Origin: Henckelia pumila
Taxonomy: Eukaryota; Streptophyta; Magnoliopsida; Lamiales; Gesneriaceae
Assembly (NCBI RefSeq): GCF_033568475.1
Contig: NC_133122.1
Span: 183,849,449-183,913,448, forward strand
Direction of reading: 5' to 3'
Length of the DNA: 64,000 nucleotides
Shown here: piece after piece, positions 32,895 to 45,218 of the stretch
Layout: each line of letters opens with the position of its first letter
Position numbering within the stretch: position 1 is the stretch's first letter
Made by a program: the position numbers and the translations under genes
Notes under the pieces: model-generated
What the model was told of the DNA's origin: nothing
The model's input: only the letters and a program-made list of their open reading frames with translations
Databases searched by the model: none

Positions 32895-33921
32895 GGGGGC
32901 CGAGATTTCATTTTCATGTGCACCTTTCCCTCTCTTCTCTCTGATTCCTAAGCCTTCTAACTCAGATCTAGGGAGTTCTAGGCATCCTATTGGGAATCCG
33001 GAAGTGGCATAGCGATCCAGGCGTCGAGGCGGAGCTGTGGCCTAGTTTTGAGGCAATTGTCATCAATGGGCTGACGACGGACGCAGGTATAGCTATGGTC
33101 TCCTTAAATTATTTAGGAGTATGCAATAGCTTAGTTAAGGCTTTTAGAGCGTAATTATTGATGCATGGGTATTTGCATTGTAGAGCTGTTATAGGCTTCG
33201 AACCTAGAGTGGGACTGCTAGGAACTGCCTGTAGTAAGGTACGTAAGTATAGACTGAGATAGCCAGCGGGTTTTGCATGCTTATATGTTGCATTTGTGTG
33301 TCATATTATTATGCAGCATGTGCATATCATATTGTGCCTGTCCATCTTGTGAGATGAGCCATGTAGGGCCGCTCAGCCCTGTCTGGACGGTTGATGTCTA
33401 GTGCCCAGTGACTGACGGGTCATGGGTAGTTAGCATCTGGGGACACAGTCCATATCCTATAGGAATGAGCAGTGTACGCATGGTTTGCTCCCCGGGTTGT
33501 ACCACTCATGTCCTAGGCGCCATTACTGAGCAGTTATATACAGTTATCCTAGATATGGATACCCTATCATTTGCATGCATCATATTTGTATGTTTTACCC
33601 AGTGCTTTCATATTGAGCTTAGAGCTCACGTCCAGTCTTTTCTATGTATCTAGACACCCCATTCGACGGGGCAGGTGTAGGTGCAGGATTGAGCACCAGG
33701 AGCTTGGAGTAACCAGTGACTAGTGAAGACAGCAGGATTAGCTGTAGGTTTTACTTTAGGCTATTTATTCGATTTGGTTGTATAAATCGAATTTATTTAA
33801 CCGGTTGTATTTTGCCGGTCTGTTTTTATTTAAGTCTTCCGCAGCGATTTATTTAATGCATGTTTAATTATGCTCTTAACTCTGATTAGTTAGTGGATCC
33901 GGGTAGGGTCGCTACATTTAT

Positions 33922-33934
33922 TGGTATCAGAGCA
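33922..33934 (+). promoter_or_regulatory. Primer-binding site of the nested element
   Basis: tggtatcagagca lies five bases after the 5' LTR. It is complementary to the 3' end of initiator tRNA-Met, the usual primer of this group. Confidence 0.9.
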
Positions 33935-36900
33935 TATGCATGCAAGAGACTAGGGATATAGTAATGAGAATTTGGGTTATCCTTATAGGATGGATGAGAC
34001 CTTGGAAGAAGTGATGATGCGGCAATTAGTTTGCCCAGAGACTATCATCATCGGCAGGATTTCTGAAGATTTGGCTTATGGGATTCCAGCAAGTACGGAC
34101 AGGAGTGATGGATCGTGTCCGAGTTTTCAAGACTTTTACTCATGTGGATCCTAGTTTTGGATCGAGTACCGGATGCCAGAGGCAGTGGCAGAGGATTGGG
34201 GGGGACTTACTTGATGCTTGCATCTGTACAGTCATTACCATGATGACACTACTCTGAAGATTCTCCACTAGTAGTTGGAGAGATTGTCAGATAGACCTTC
34301 ACCAGAGAATGCCTCGAGTGCCTAAAGCATGACAGGTTTCGAGCGTAAGGTCTTTAACCTCATGCAGTACATGGTTTTGCCGGTATGCTGATATCGATGC
34401 TTTCGATAGGCACACGGAAAACTTCATGTTCAAAAGCATGATATGAATGCAAGAAGAACGCTGATGGTAGATCGTGAGCAGAAGGGGTCGACTGACATGC
34501 ACTGACGCAGAGCATAGCTGGTTAGCTATCACGAGCCATTTTTCCGGAGTTCTTTGTAGGAGGACATGTAGAGAGACTTGGTCGGGAGTATGCTTGTATC
34601 GATGCGTGTGTCGATTAGAAGCTTCATGCTCAAGAAACGAAGATTAGTACGATGATTTAAATACTGTATTGATGTAGTTGTAAACAGTATTTCAGTTGTA
34701 ATGAATCATCATACTTTGGTTGTATCATTTCAAGTTCGATTGTACATTTCATTGTATTTTGAATGCTGTATGTATTACATGAGATTGTAATAAAGAGAAT
34801 TGTACATAACTTAAAATAAGTGATACATGTTTTATTTACCCAGCAATTCGTGGATGATTGCAAGTGATTTTGCTAGGATTGGCATTGTTTTAGTTGATTA
34901 ATGTTCAACTATTGCAGCTCATGGGATTTGAGTGGGCCGACTGTGACTGTTTGACTTGTGGTTAGTCTAGGCATTTTCCTAGGATTGACCTAGTTAGTCA
35001 GTGGACTAAGTTAGTGCCAGCGATGAGTGGACTCATCTAGAGGCATTAAGGGTATTATTCGGTTTAGAACATTTGGGCTTTGTTCTAGATTGTTTCCTTA
35101 GAATAGTAGGCTGTCTGACCTTTGTTAGGTTGAGGCTTGTGATGATGGGTTTTCATTGGGATACCAGGTCCAGTATATGCCGAGAGTTGTGGACTATGAC
35201 CAGGACTAGACGTGATGGGGCGCGACCCTATGCCAGCTTTACCTAGGAGCTTTCGTGCTTCAGGATTTGCGGTGGGAAGGCTGTTCAGTCTAGGGATTTG
35301 GTGACAGTCACGATAGGGTATGACCTTGGATTAGATATCAGGTTTGATATCGATGGTTTGATATCGTCTGGTGTGCCAGAGATATAGTTTGAGTATTCTG
35401 CTGTAGGAACCAGTCATGGAGGGATTTCCTTGACGAGTGTGTACATTGAGTAGATAGGTATTAAGCTTTAAAGTTACTGCTAGACGTGTGGATCTAGTAG
35501 GTGGACGGATTTCTACCAACGATGACTAGGGGTTGTCATCAAAGTTGTGGTTAGAACTTCCTTGGATGGGATGCTGTTTTAAAGATTTTGACTCGAATAC
35601 GAGGACTACACCATGATGATTGGGATATCATCTGACTAGTATCATATTAGAAATATGATTGGATTCTCCTGATATGAGACTTATTCAGGAGGGGAGAGTG
35701 AAGACTATCTGAGACGTTGACTCGGAGGTGAGTACTTCCAGCGATGTTAGTCCTTCATCAGTAATGGGGTTGTATCAGACCCTAAGGATTGTATATGACT
35801 ATTTAAGATGTGAGGGAAGCATGGCCTATGACCGTGAAACCTTGGTGGTTGTCCAGGTGGGTTATTGAGATAAGCTACCTTAATCTTAAATTGTTGTACA
35901 GTCTAAACGAGGGATATGATCAGGAGAGTGTTCGAAGATTGTGGAAATCTTTGGGATTCTTTAGTTATTCTTCTTGGACTTGACGAGCCGTGGTGTTCAT
36001 TCTAAATGAACGAGGTGAGGATAGTGAGTCCAGTGGTTGCGCTAAGTACTGTCTGATATTTTCAGAGATTGAGCGTAGGATTTTCCATGGGATGGAAATG
36101 GGATTAGTATCTTAATGTTTGCCTTGGATGAACAAAACATCGATTAGTAGTGCTAAGGTGGCACGGGATCTGTGCTAGTGACTACTAGTGGTTATTGGCT
36201 AACTCTGTCAGAGTTAGGATGATTAAGTTCAGAATATGAAGCAGCGGTTAGTAGTGCTGAAAAGGCGCAGGGCTTGTGCCAAGTAAACTACTTATGTACT
36301 GTGATCTGACACCGTTTGGAAATAGTTCTTTGTGGCAGCTGAGTCATAGTTATTGACCGAGCCATGCAGGTTGAATGATCAGTGATCGTCTGACCAGATG
36401 TGTGCGAGCTTAAGTAGATCGATGAATTCGATTGGTTGAGCCAATCAGGGTTGATCAGGATGTAGCAATTAAGAAATACTTGGGATAGTATTTTGTCGAG
36501 TAGTGCTTATGGGATGAGTACTGAATACCATCTCAGAAAAATCGGAGATTTGAGTTATTTAGTCTCAATGATCGACAGAGATGAATCTTCTGGGATTGCT
36601 GTAATCGGGAACGATTGCAAGTGGACTTGTATGATCAAGTTAGGTGCTAACTTGACAGTGGAGACAAGCAAGGGAGTTGGTAGTTTCCAGTATAGTGCAT
36701 TCTTGTTAAGAAGGAAGCTGACATTGGATGAACACGGGATCTGTGCTAGTGACTACTAGTGGTTATTGGCTAACTCTGTCAGAGTTAGGATGATTAAGTT
36801 CAGAATATGAAGCAGCGGTTAGTAGTGCTGAAAAGGCGCAGGGCTTGTGCCAAGTAAACTACTTATGTACTGTGATCTGACACCGTTTGGAAATAGTTCT

Positions 36901-38935
36901 TTGTGGCAGCTGAGTCATAGTTATTGACCGAGCCATGCAGGTTGAATGATCAGTGATCGTCTGACCAGATGTGTGCGAGCTTAAGTAGATCGATGAATTC
37001 GATTGGTTGAGCCAATCAGGGTTGATCAGGATGTAGCAATTAAGAAATACTTGGGATAGTATTTTGTCGAGTAGTGCTTATGGGATGAGTACTGAATACC
37101 ATCTCAGAAAAATCGGAGATTTGAGTTATTTAGTCTCAATGATCGACAGAGATGAATCTTCTGGGATTGCTGTAATCGGGAACGATTGCAAGTGGACTTG
37201 TATGATCAAGTTAGGTGCTAACTTGACAGTGGAGACAAGCAAGGGAGTTGGTAGTTTCCAGTATAGTGCATTCTTGTTAAGAAGGAAGCTGACATTGGTC
37301 CAATCAATTGCTTAGTGATAGCAATAGGTCAGGAAAGGATCATGTTGTTGTTTCATGTGAGAGTTTTCCATTGAACAACAATAGTAAAGATTGTTGACCG
37401 GACATTTCGGTTAAGTGAGAGCATCTATGTGTACCGTTGTGGTTGGATCTGACGAGTAGTTGGAAATGCTAATGGACATTAAACATCAGTTGTCTGATCT
37501 GTGTGACATTAGCTGGGATCTAATTCTCGAGATCCAGCAGGTTGTGTCACTAATATTCCAGCGAGTGATGTGCGATACGTGACTGAGATAGTCAAGGATA
37601 GACTTAGTAGCCAACGAGTTTTGCCTTTGGGGTCGAAGATTTCGCAAGATCGTGACGGATCGAGTTTGTTCTTTCGAGTCAGTGAGTCACATCTATGCAG
37701 ACTGTTTGTCAAAGATATTGCGTTGTAGCAATAAATGACAATCAGAGACGCATTGTGTGGCAAGTTACTTCGAGCACAAATATTTTCCAAGATCGACTAG
37801 GGAATCGACGAATTAGATCGTTTAGTGCTGAGACTGATGCGTTCGGCAAGGGAGTGATTTGACTATTGAGAATCCGTTGGGATTTATTTCCAGGATCAGT
37901 ATGTTCAACCTTGGGAGATTGGTATGAGCTGATGGTATTATCAGGGACTCTGAGTTGAGTTATACCAGGTGCAATGACTGTCGAGTTTCGAGACGGAATA
38001 GGAAGCGTTTCCATATGTCTGTGCACTGTGGAATGTCCCAGTCGAGCATATTTGTTGGAGCTTGCCTTAGTCTTGATGAGCACAGTGATTGCGAGTATGT
38101 ATAACTATCAGGAGAATGTCCAACGATTGTGATTCATGGGTGAATAACCTATGGTTGAGATGATGCAGATCATCAGAGGTGTAATGACTTCTATTGCAAT
38201 GTATGCGTGATTTCGCAGGCCAATGGCTAGGAGATGACGTAGCGTCATGAATTGCAAGTGATGATAGTTATCATCAGGGCAAAGTGTTGAGGTTATACTA
38301 AGAAACGTGGACAGCAGAATGTACTAGACACGATGGTTTAAGTTCCCAGTATTTCTTGGGAAGCCGGTTGTGCTTCAGAGAGAGTGGGGAGGGTAACCAG
38401 TCTAGGGAACATTGTGAGCAGTTACGTTGAAGTATAGACTTGAGTCAACTGGAGTATCTTAAAGCGAGATTCATGTTAGAATGTGTCAGCACAATATTGG
38501 GATTAGTGTTTTCCTAACTAGAGGTGTTGAGCACCGAGAAATTTTGAAACCATTAGATGGTTAGATTCGATAAGTAATTCGATGAATGTCGTAAACCAGT
38601 CAGGTTATGACTTGGTCTTCGTCAGTATAAGATTTTACTTGAGATGATGATCTTGATCAAATGGGTGTTTGTATCCTTCATGGTCAGGAAGATCGTGGTC
38701 CGAGTGAAAGATGTATCAGTGTTACGATACGCTGGCACAAGGGAAGTTCGATTGTCGACCAGTAGCGCAGTAATTTTCAGCTGGGAAAATGTTAATGCGG
38801 TTCAGCATTAATGAAGCTTGCAGAGAATTCGAAGGGAGTCTGAGTGTGTCGAAGGATATTTCGGCCAGACACTCGAGCAAGGGTTTCTTGTACGTTCTCG
38901 AGGTTTTACCTTAGATTTCGAGGACGAAATCTTTT
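33935..38935 (+). mobile_element. Non-coding interior of the nested element
   Basis: No protease, RT, RNase H or integrase motif is seen in any frame, and stops are frequent. The start (aatttgggttatccttatagg) may be a relic of gag. A perfect 571-bp-period duplication lies at 36162-37298. The composition is more balanced than the surrounding AT-rich DNA, consistent with an old coding origin. Confidence 0.6.
36162..37298. repeat. 571-bp tandem duplication
   Basis: The sequence from cacgggatctgtgctagtga at 36162 is repeated from 36733 without any difference I could find, through ctgacattgg (36727 and 37298). Five bases, atgaa, separate the copies. The word ttggatgaaca occurs at both 36124 and 36724, so short homology may have guided the event. 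The two 80-90-codon ORFs inside (36493 and 37064) are identical and are not genes. Confidence 0.95.
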
Positions 38936-38948
38936 AAGGGGGGGAGAA
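38936..38948 (+). promoter_or_regulatory. Polypurine tract of the nested element
   Basis: aagggggggagaa directly before the 3' LTR start tgtag, preceded by the conserved block tttcgaggacgaaatc. It is intact, as needed for plus-strand priming. Confidence 0.9.
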
Positions 38949-40409
38949 TGTAGTGACACGTATCCAAAATTAGCGATTAATGAGTATATTAATCGTGTAA
39001 TCATGTTTAGATTAAGTAAAACATGATTAAGAAAATTTCAAATGGGTTAACGGAGTCCAGAAATGGATTCAGGACACTCTAAAATAGCCGGGAAGGTTCC
39101 GAGGATTCGGAGGGTTCGGAAGCTCCGAACCAAGTCAGGAGGCTTCGAACTGGATCGGAGGACCCGAACTCAGGATCGAAGGCTCCGAAGTGGATCGAAA
39201 GCTCCATCGGTAAGATCGGACGTTCCGATCGGGACCAGGGCACACATCATCGCTTACATCAGCAAGGTGACATCATGGCTGATGTAATATTGGGCGATCG
39301 GATGCTCCGAAGATGGGATCGGAGGTTTCGATCGTGTTCGAACATTCCGAACCGAGTTCGGAGGCTCCGAACTCCGTCTATAAATAGAGGGTCGAGATTT
39401 CATTTTCAAGTGCACCTTTCCCTCTCTTCTCTCTGATTCCTAAGCCTTGTAACTCAGATCTAGGAAGTTCTAGGCATCCTATTGGGAATCCGAAAGTGGC
39501 ATAGAGATCCAGGCGTCGAGGCGGAGCTGTGGCCTAGTTTTGAGGCAATTGTCATCAACGGGCTGACGACGGACGTAGGTATAGCTATGGTCTCCTTAAA
39601 TTATTTAGGAGTATGCAATAGCTTAGTTAAGGCTTTTAGAGCTTAATTATTGATGCATGGGTATTTGAATTGTAGAGCTGTTATAGGCTTGGAACCTAGA
39701 GTGGGACTGCTAGGAACTGCCTGTAGTAAGGTACGTAAGTACAGACTGAGAAAGCCAGCGGATTTTTCATGCTTATATGTTGCATTTGTGTGTCATATTA
39801 TTATGCAGCATGTGCATATCATATTGTGCTTGTCCATCTTGTGAGATGAGCCATGTAGGGCTGCTCAGCCCTGTCTGGACAGTTGATGTCTAGTGCCCAG
39901 TGACTGACGGGTCATGGGTAGTTAGCATCTGGGGACACAGTCTACGTCCTATAGGAATGAGCAGTGTACGCAGGGTTTGCTCCCCGGGTTGTACCACTCA
40001 TGTCCTAGGCGCCATTACTGAGCAGTTATATACAGTTATCCTAGATATGGATACCCTATCATTTGCATGCATCATATTTGTATGTTTTACCCAGTGCTTT
40101 CGTATTGAGTTTAGAGCTCACGTCCAGTCTTTTCTGTGTATCTGGACACCCCATTCGACGGGGCAGGTGTAGGTGCAGGATTGAGCACCAGGAGCTTGGA
40201 GTATCCAGTGACCAGTGAAGACAGCAGGATTAGCTGTAGGTTTTACCTTTAGGCTATTTATTCGATTTGGTTGTATAAATCGAATTTATTTAATCGGTTG
40301 TATTCTGCCGGTCTGTTTTTATTTAAGTCTTTCGCAGCGATTTATTTAATGCATGTTTAATTATGCTCTTAACTCTGATTAGGTAGTAGATCCGGGTAGG
40401 GTCGCTACA
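38949..40409 (+). repeat. 3' LTR of the nested element
   Basis: Same layout as the 5' LTR, with the palindrome array at 39115-39372 and the TATA box at 39379-39386. Several palindromes and all three TGACGT-type motifs carry CpG to TpG/CpA changes. It ends ggtcgctaca before gagca. Confidence 0.95.
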
Positions 40410-40565
40410 GAGCACCTCCAAACCAATTACTAATGCTTCATATTCGGCTTGATTGTTAGTGCAAGGAAAATCCAGATTAAAGGACAAGACTGTTTTTACT
40501 CCGGTTGGAGATATAATTACTATGTATGCACCTGCAGTTCCCTCAGTGCTAGATCCATCAAATTT
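40410..40565 (-). pseudogene. Tat second RNase H, upstream part
   Basis: The minus-strand frame reads FDGSSTEGTAGAYIVIISP, then NNQAEYEALVIGLEVL up to the nested element. 'DGS...GAG..' and 'NN.AEYEAL..GL' are the first Asp and the Glu regions of plant retroelement RNase H. A stop at about 40565 separates it from the first RNase H. The nested element split it after GLEV. Confidence 0.85.
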
Positions 40566-41126
40566 CTATGTCCATAGTGGTTCTTCGATCCCATACACAG
40601 GGATTTCCACCTCCTCTGGTATTGACTCATCAAAACCTGGATGGTGAGCTAAGAAATCTGTGATAGCCTGTCCCTTTATGGACTTTTGAGAATAGTAAAT
40701 CAATGTAAACTCTGTTAATGCTAATGACCATTTACCAATTCTACCTGATAACACCGGTCTACTAAGCATGTATTTGACTAAATCACTTTTCAACACAACA
40801 AATACAGTTGACTGGATTAAATAATGCCTCAATTTAGTACATGTATAAAATAGAGTCAAACACAATTTTTCAATAGCAGAATATTTACATTCCACCTCAT
40901 GGAGTGAACGATTTAAATAATATATAATCTGCTCCTAATTTTCTTCATTGTTTTGGGCTAGTAACCATCCTATTGATTCCAGAGCGGCAGCAATATATAA
41001 TTTCAAAGGAACTCCATACCTTGGAGGCATCAATATTTGTGGTTTGGATAAATACTCCTTTATTCTCTCAAAAGCTTCTTGGTGGTGAGCCTCCCACATG
41101 AATTCGTCAGTTTCCTTGAGCTTCAA
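40566..41126 (-). pseudogene. Tat RT connection and first RNase H
   Basis: Segments AFERIKEYLSKPQILMPP, then LKLYIAAALESIGWLLAQNN, EVECKYSAIEKLCLTLF, and QAITDFLAHHPG match the Ty3 RT-RNase H region. The YS..EK...L block is typical. The Asp expected in YI(D)A..ESIG is replaced (YIAAA), so it is inactive. A stop near 40934 breaks it. Confidence 0.85.
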
Positions 41127-41185
41127 TAGCTAAAAGAACTCTTTAGTTTTACCTGCCAGGTTCGAAATGAATCTTTTTAAGTAAT

Positions 41186-41999
41186 TTACCTAGCCCAGAA
41201 CCTCTGTAGTTCCTTTCTACTCTTTGGTGGTCTAGCCTCTAAAATGGCTTTGGACTTGTTTTGATCCAATTTAACACCACGCTGGTGCACCAAAAACCCC
41301 AGGAAGTTCCCAGCTTTAACTCCAAAGGCACATTTCATTGGATTTAACTTTAGATTATGTTTCCGCATCCGTTAAAAACGCTTTCTCAAATGTTCCACAT
41401 GATCTTCTGCTTTTCTTGACTTCACCACAATATCATCGATATACACTTCAATGAAGTGGTTAATCATATCATGAAAGATTGCATTCATTTCCCTTTGGTA
41501 AGTTGCACCATCGTTCTTTAATCCGAATGGCATCACAAGCCATTCAAAATTTCCAATAGCACCTGGACACCTAAAGGCAGTCTTTGAGGTATCTCTTTCA
41601 TCAATTTTTATTTGGTTATACCCAGAATAACCATTCATAAAAGACAACAATTCATTGTTGGCTACTGCGTCAATGAGCATATCGGTTATTGGCATCACAT
41701 ATACATCTTTTGGAGTGGCTCTATTAAGATCCCTGAAATCAAAACAAACTCTCAACTTCCCATTTCTTTTAATTACAGGAACTACATTTGAAAGTCATTC
41801 CGCATATCTGATTGGTCTAATGAACCCTGCTTTCAACAATTTCTCTATTTCATCATTTACCTTTGCTTCCACTTCTTTAGAAATTAGCCTTGATGGTTGT
41901 TTGTATGGCTTGAAATCGTCTTTGATAGGAAGACGATGTTCTACAAGTGCCGATCCAACCCAGGCATGTCTTCATAACTCAAAGCAAAACAATCTTTAA
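41186..41999 (-). pseudogene. Tat reverse transcriptase
   Basis: Frames at 41755-41372 and 41368-41186 contain, in order, VCFDFRDLNRATPKDVYVMP, FMNGYSGYNQIKI, TAFRCPGAIGNFEWLVMPFG, and EVYIDDIVVKS (the intact YxDD box). The thumb follows as NLKLNPMKCAFGVKAGNFLG, FLVHQRGV and KSRKELQRFW. Catalytic residues are present, but a frame break between 41372 and 41368 and a stop near 41186 inactivate it. The part upstream of 41755 is more eroded. Confidence 0.9.
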
Positions 42000-42741
42000 A
42001 TTCTGTCAATAACTCCTTCATCATGATCTTCAATTCATCCATGAGCAACACATTAATATACACATGTTTTGGATTATCCAAATCTCCCAAGTTCATTTCC
42101 TCTAAAGGATCTTAAACCTGAGTTTGGTGATCCTCTAACTGTGATGGTGCATATGCGAGATCTTCCAGCTGTAATTCCTCAAAAGAATCAAGTTCTTCTT
42201 CAAAAATAATCTCTGACCCATTCACTTCCCATAATAAACTATCTCGTATCAAGTCAATTGTTTGCTGCACTTGGGCTTTCTTGATGGAGGTTGCAGCTGC
42301 CTCTAGTTTCACTTGATGGAACTCAATCATCAACACCTTCAATAAGTGGCTGGATCATCGGCCTAGGAGGCGCAATGACCGTGGTCTTGAGAATTCTATT
42401 AAACATTTCATTGGTTTTCAGTGTCTCCATATACACGGATTTAGGTTGGCCAATTTTGTTCTTTCCATAGAACTTAATCGGTCCAAAATCACCATTGTAA
42501 TACCTGGATTCAACCACGCTGGAACTTGCCTAGAAAGGTTGTGAATCTGCTTGCACAATCTCCACATCATCTCCAATCCAAAACATCAGGAACTGATGCA
42601 TTGATGAAGGTATGCAATGATTTGCATGGATCCAATCTCGGCCTAACAAAGCCTGGAAATTGGCAGAAGAATTTACCACAAAGAATGCTGAAATCGATGT
42701 TTTACTTCCCACCAAAACCTCTGCAGGGAATACTCCAATAG
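42000..42741 (-). pseudogene. Tat protease-RT linker
   Basis: Broken frames at 42741-42530, 42517-42323 and 42342-42112 lie between protease and RT. The segment ALLGRDWIHANHCIPSSMHQ continues the protease C-terminal end ('LLGRDWI' is typical). Acidic stretches follow (EEELDSFEELQLEDL). Several stops. Confidence 0.7.
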
Positions 42742-42765
42742 TCTTAGTGGCTTCGCCAGTGAATG

Positions 42766-43383
42766 CTATTCAGAAACTTCTGTAGGGATGAGATCAGTTT
42801 CCTCTTTTCCAAGGTTCCTGAACACCCTTAATGGTAAGATATTTACTGCAGAACCATTATCAATTAAAACCCTTGATATTGGGTGACCATTCACATGGGC
42901 CTTGATATACAAAGGTCTGATATGCTTGGTCATCTCAATAGCAGGCTTCTCAATAACCACTCTCTTTGGTTTATGTGGTTCTTCTTCTATAGTGACACCA
43001 TGACATGGTTCTTTAGAAACCTCGTCCTGCATTAAGTCCACTCGATCAGCAGGCTTTTCCCTGGACTTAAACATATTAGGCAAAATCACAGATCCAGTGG
43101 CGCAATCCACCGATATGGTGAATTCGCCAACTTGGAAACCAACTTGTTTCTTGATATTTGGTTCCTCATCAGACAACAAATCATCATCCTCAAATTCTTT
43201 GTCTTCTGTTGCTTTTCTACCAAATTTACTTTTATTTGTTATAGATGGTCCTTCTCCAGCTCGGCGTGCCCTTGCCTTCTCTCGTAAAAGCCTTCTTTTT
43301 TGAGTTCTTGTAAGCGGCAAGGGAAATTTTTTTATGACGTAATAACTGTCATTGTCCTTCAGGTTGCACATTCGGTTGAACAA
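42766..43383 (-). pseudogene. Tat aspartic protease and upstream linker
   Basis: A 205-codon frame has a basic N-terminal part (RTQKRRLLREKARARR), an acidic linker, and then HIRPLYIKAHVNGHPISRVL with IDNGSAVNILPLRVF. The DNGSAVN box is the active-site form usual in this lineage. The frame stops shortly after LGKEETDLIP, where the following linker is shifted. Confidence 0.85.
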
Positions 43384-44158
43384 AAAACCTCAGTTTATCC
43401 TTTTGCAAATCTTGAGTTCCTTGACCATGGTTCACTTTCGTGGACAATGGTCTATTGGTTTGATGATGTACTCTTATCTGTTGTGGAACCCACTCGTTGC
43501 CCCCAGAGCATGTTTGTCTGGAACTATCAAAAGAATTCCTTGGCCCATTAGCCATGGTTCTTTCTCTATGTTCCTGAATCCCGTCATTATTTCTACACCA
43601 ATTGGTCTTATCTTTGTAATTCTCTTTTCTGACCTCAAACAGCATATCTTTGGGAACCCAACCTTGCTTCACTGGTTTCCTCATATGCATCTCCTTGTCT
43701 CGTCGGAACTCCCTTTTTTGGTTGATGATGTTTCTTAGATCCGGAGTACTGACGTTCACTTGAGCCACTGGAGGAAAAAGATCTTCGTCTATCAACATGG
43801 TGTCTTTCTTATCAGGGAACTTCAGTATTCCCTTTGTAATCTTGTCCTGAACAATGTTCCTGAGAGCCCAACAAGCATTTGTGATATGATTAAAAGAATT
43901 ATGATACTTATAGTATTCTTTTCCTTTCAATTCCTCTTTCGTTGGGATACGATGATCTGTTGGAAAGGTGATAAAATTTTCCTTGACCAGGAAATCAAAG
44001 ATCTCCTCTGTTTTTGACACATCAAATGTGTATTGTACGTCATTCTGACCTTGCATCATTGAGGAACTTGATTTTATTGGTTCTCCTGCCTTGTGCTTTA
44101 AAGACGGGCATACAAAGGATCCTAATTTACCTACCTCTGACAATTCAACATCCTCCAT
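43349..44158 (-). pseudogene. Tat Gag C-terminal region
   Basis: A 269-codon frame follows the Gag domain with a frameshift near 44131-44158. It contains CPSLKHK, EEIFDFLVKENFI and EYYKYHNSFNHITNACWALR, the YHNS..H.T..C..L motif of Tat Gag that replaces a standard zinc knuckle. The segment QVNVSTPDLRNIINQKREFR follows. The end overlaps the protease frame. Confidence 0.85.
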
Positions 44159-45218
44159 GTCTTGATAATAAGAACCAACAGTAGTTTTCTTCTTCGAGAC
44201 TCTTCCTGCAGGAGCTCTTCGTACTCAGCCACTTTCGCGGCCATTTCATAGAAATCGCGGAATTCAGTTCCCTGAAACTTCTTCCTCAACTCAAATTCTA
44301 ATCCTCTTTGAGCCAATTTGACGAATTCAGGTTCTGGAAGGAACACCTTACAATGGCTTTTTAATTTCTTGAATCGTTCAATGAACAACCATGTTGTTTC
44401 TCCATATTTTTGAGTTAATCGGGATAGATCAGCAATAATAGTCTCTGGTTCCGTTCGGTAGAACTGAGTATGAAACAACTTTTCTAACTCATACCAAGTA
44501 AAAATAGTGTTCCTTGGCAATTGAGTGTACCACGTAAAAGCTGTTCCAGTAAGAGTATTCGAGAACAACCTCATTTTAAAGAATGGGAAATTTTCATAGT
44601 TAGCCAACATACCACATCGAATGTTGAAATGTGCTATGTGTTCTGTAGAAGATTGATCATCATCCCCTGAGAACAATGTAAAATCAGGTACCTTGAAACC
44701 TTTGGGATAAGGATTATTAATGTCAATGATCTCTGGATAAGGCTTGTGGAACTCTGGCCTAACCATTGGCCTAATCCCAGGTCCATATAAATCCTGCACC
44801 ATTTCCCTCAATGTATCCTGATCCATTGGTGCTGGCCCATTCAAAGGGTGAGAATAAGTATTTGCCCCTCGAGCAGTCATCATGGGATAAGGTCGAACAA
44901 ATGGTTCCTCATACAATCCAGGCTGAGAGCCTGGATTTGTGACTGCAAAGCTCTGAATGACAGGTCCTTTTCCACTGGTTTGTGGATTTGGAGGAACCCT
45001 ACCCCACTGTTCTTCTTCCCATCGATGAGGAGGAGTATACCTTTCATTTTGATGAACAAAACCAGAGTTTCCAGGGCGGCGAAAATCACCTTCCGGAGAC
45101 CCTCCATTTGAACCACCACCTTCATTTGGTTTATGGCTCTCTTCAACCATTTTGTTTGGATTAACTGTTGGTTCCTGTGTGACAGTAACCTTAGGAACAG
45201 ATTCCCCACTAGACTTAA
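44131..45218 (-). pseudogene. Tat Gag, main domain
   Basis: The open frame of at least 339 codons includes a Gly/Pro-rich N-terminal region and the retrotransposon Gag domain: YPKGFKVPDFTLFSGDDD, HIAHFNIRCG, NTLTGTAFTWYTQLP, and WYELEKLFHTQFYRTE. The frame stays open rightwards (NPNKMVEE and before) up to the solo LTR at 45219. The rest of Gag lies beyond it at 47798-48133, so the listed ATG (45150) is internal. Confidence 0.9.

Larger units (their letters stand above)
32469..33916 (+). repeat. 5' LTR of the nested element
   Basis: U3 contains ten TCGGA-N3-TCCGA-type motifs (32635-32880) and three ACGTCA/TGACGT words (32764-32793), with the TATA box at 32887. The transcribed leader follows, including ttatttaggagtatgcaata near 33110. 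Confidence 0.95.
32469..40409 (+). mobile_element. Full-length LTR element nested in the Tat RNase H
   Basis: LTRs of 1448 bp (32469-33916) and 1461 bp (38949-40409) share ends tgtag...ctaca, and gagca flanks the element (32464-32468 and 40410-40414). A primer-binding site follows the 5' LTR and a 13-base purine tract precedes the 3' LTR. Between them are 5.0 kb with no recognisable gag or pol; the longest ORFs are under 115 codons. The block tttcgaggacgaaatctttt before the purine tract is typical of chromoviruses of the Tekay/Del type. It is a non-autonomous or fully decayed member. The LTRs differ by scattered, mostly transition, changes and one 12-13-base indel. Confidence 0.95.

Noticed and set aside
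33408..33653. ORF repeated at 39900-40172
   Set aside because: Both lie in the transcribed part of the two LTRs. Their similarity comes from the LTR pair, not from protein conservation.
36493..37315. Two identical ORFs of 83-88 codons
   Set aside because: They are the same random frame present twice because of the 571-bp duplication. No motif, no splice context, and they lie in a non-coding retroelement interior.
43352..44017. Plus-strand ORFs across Tat gag
   Set aside because: Antisense shadows of Gag and protease frames. The real antisense gene of this element is at 22.8-30.7 kb.
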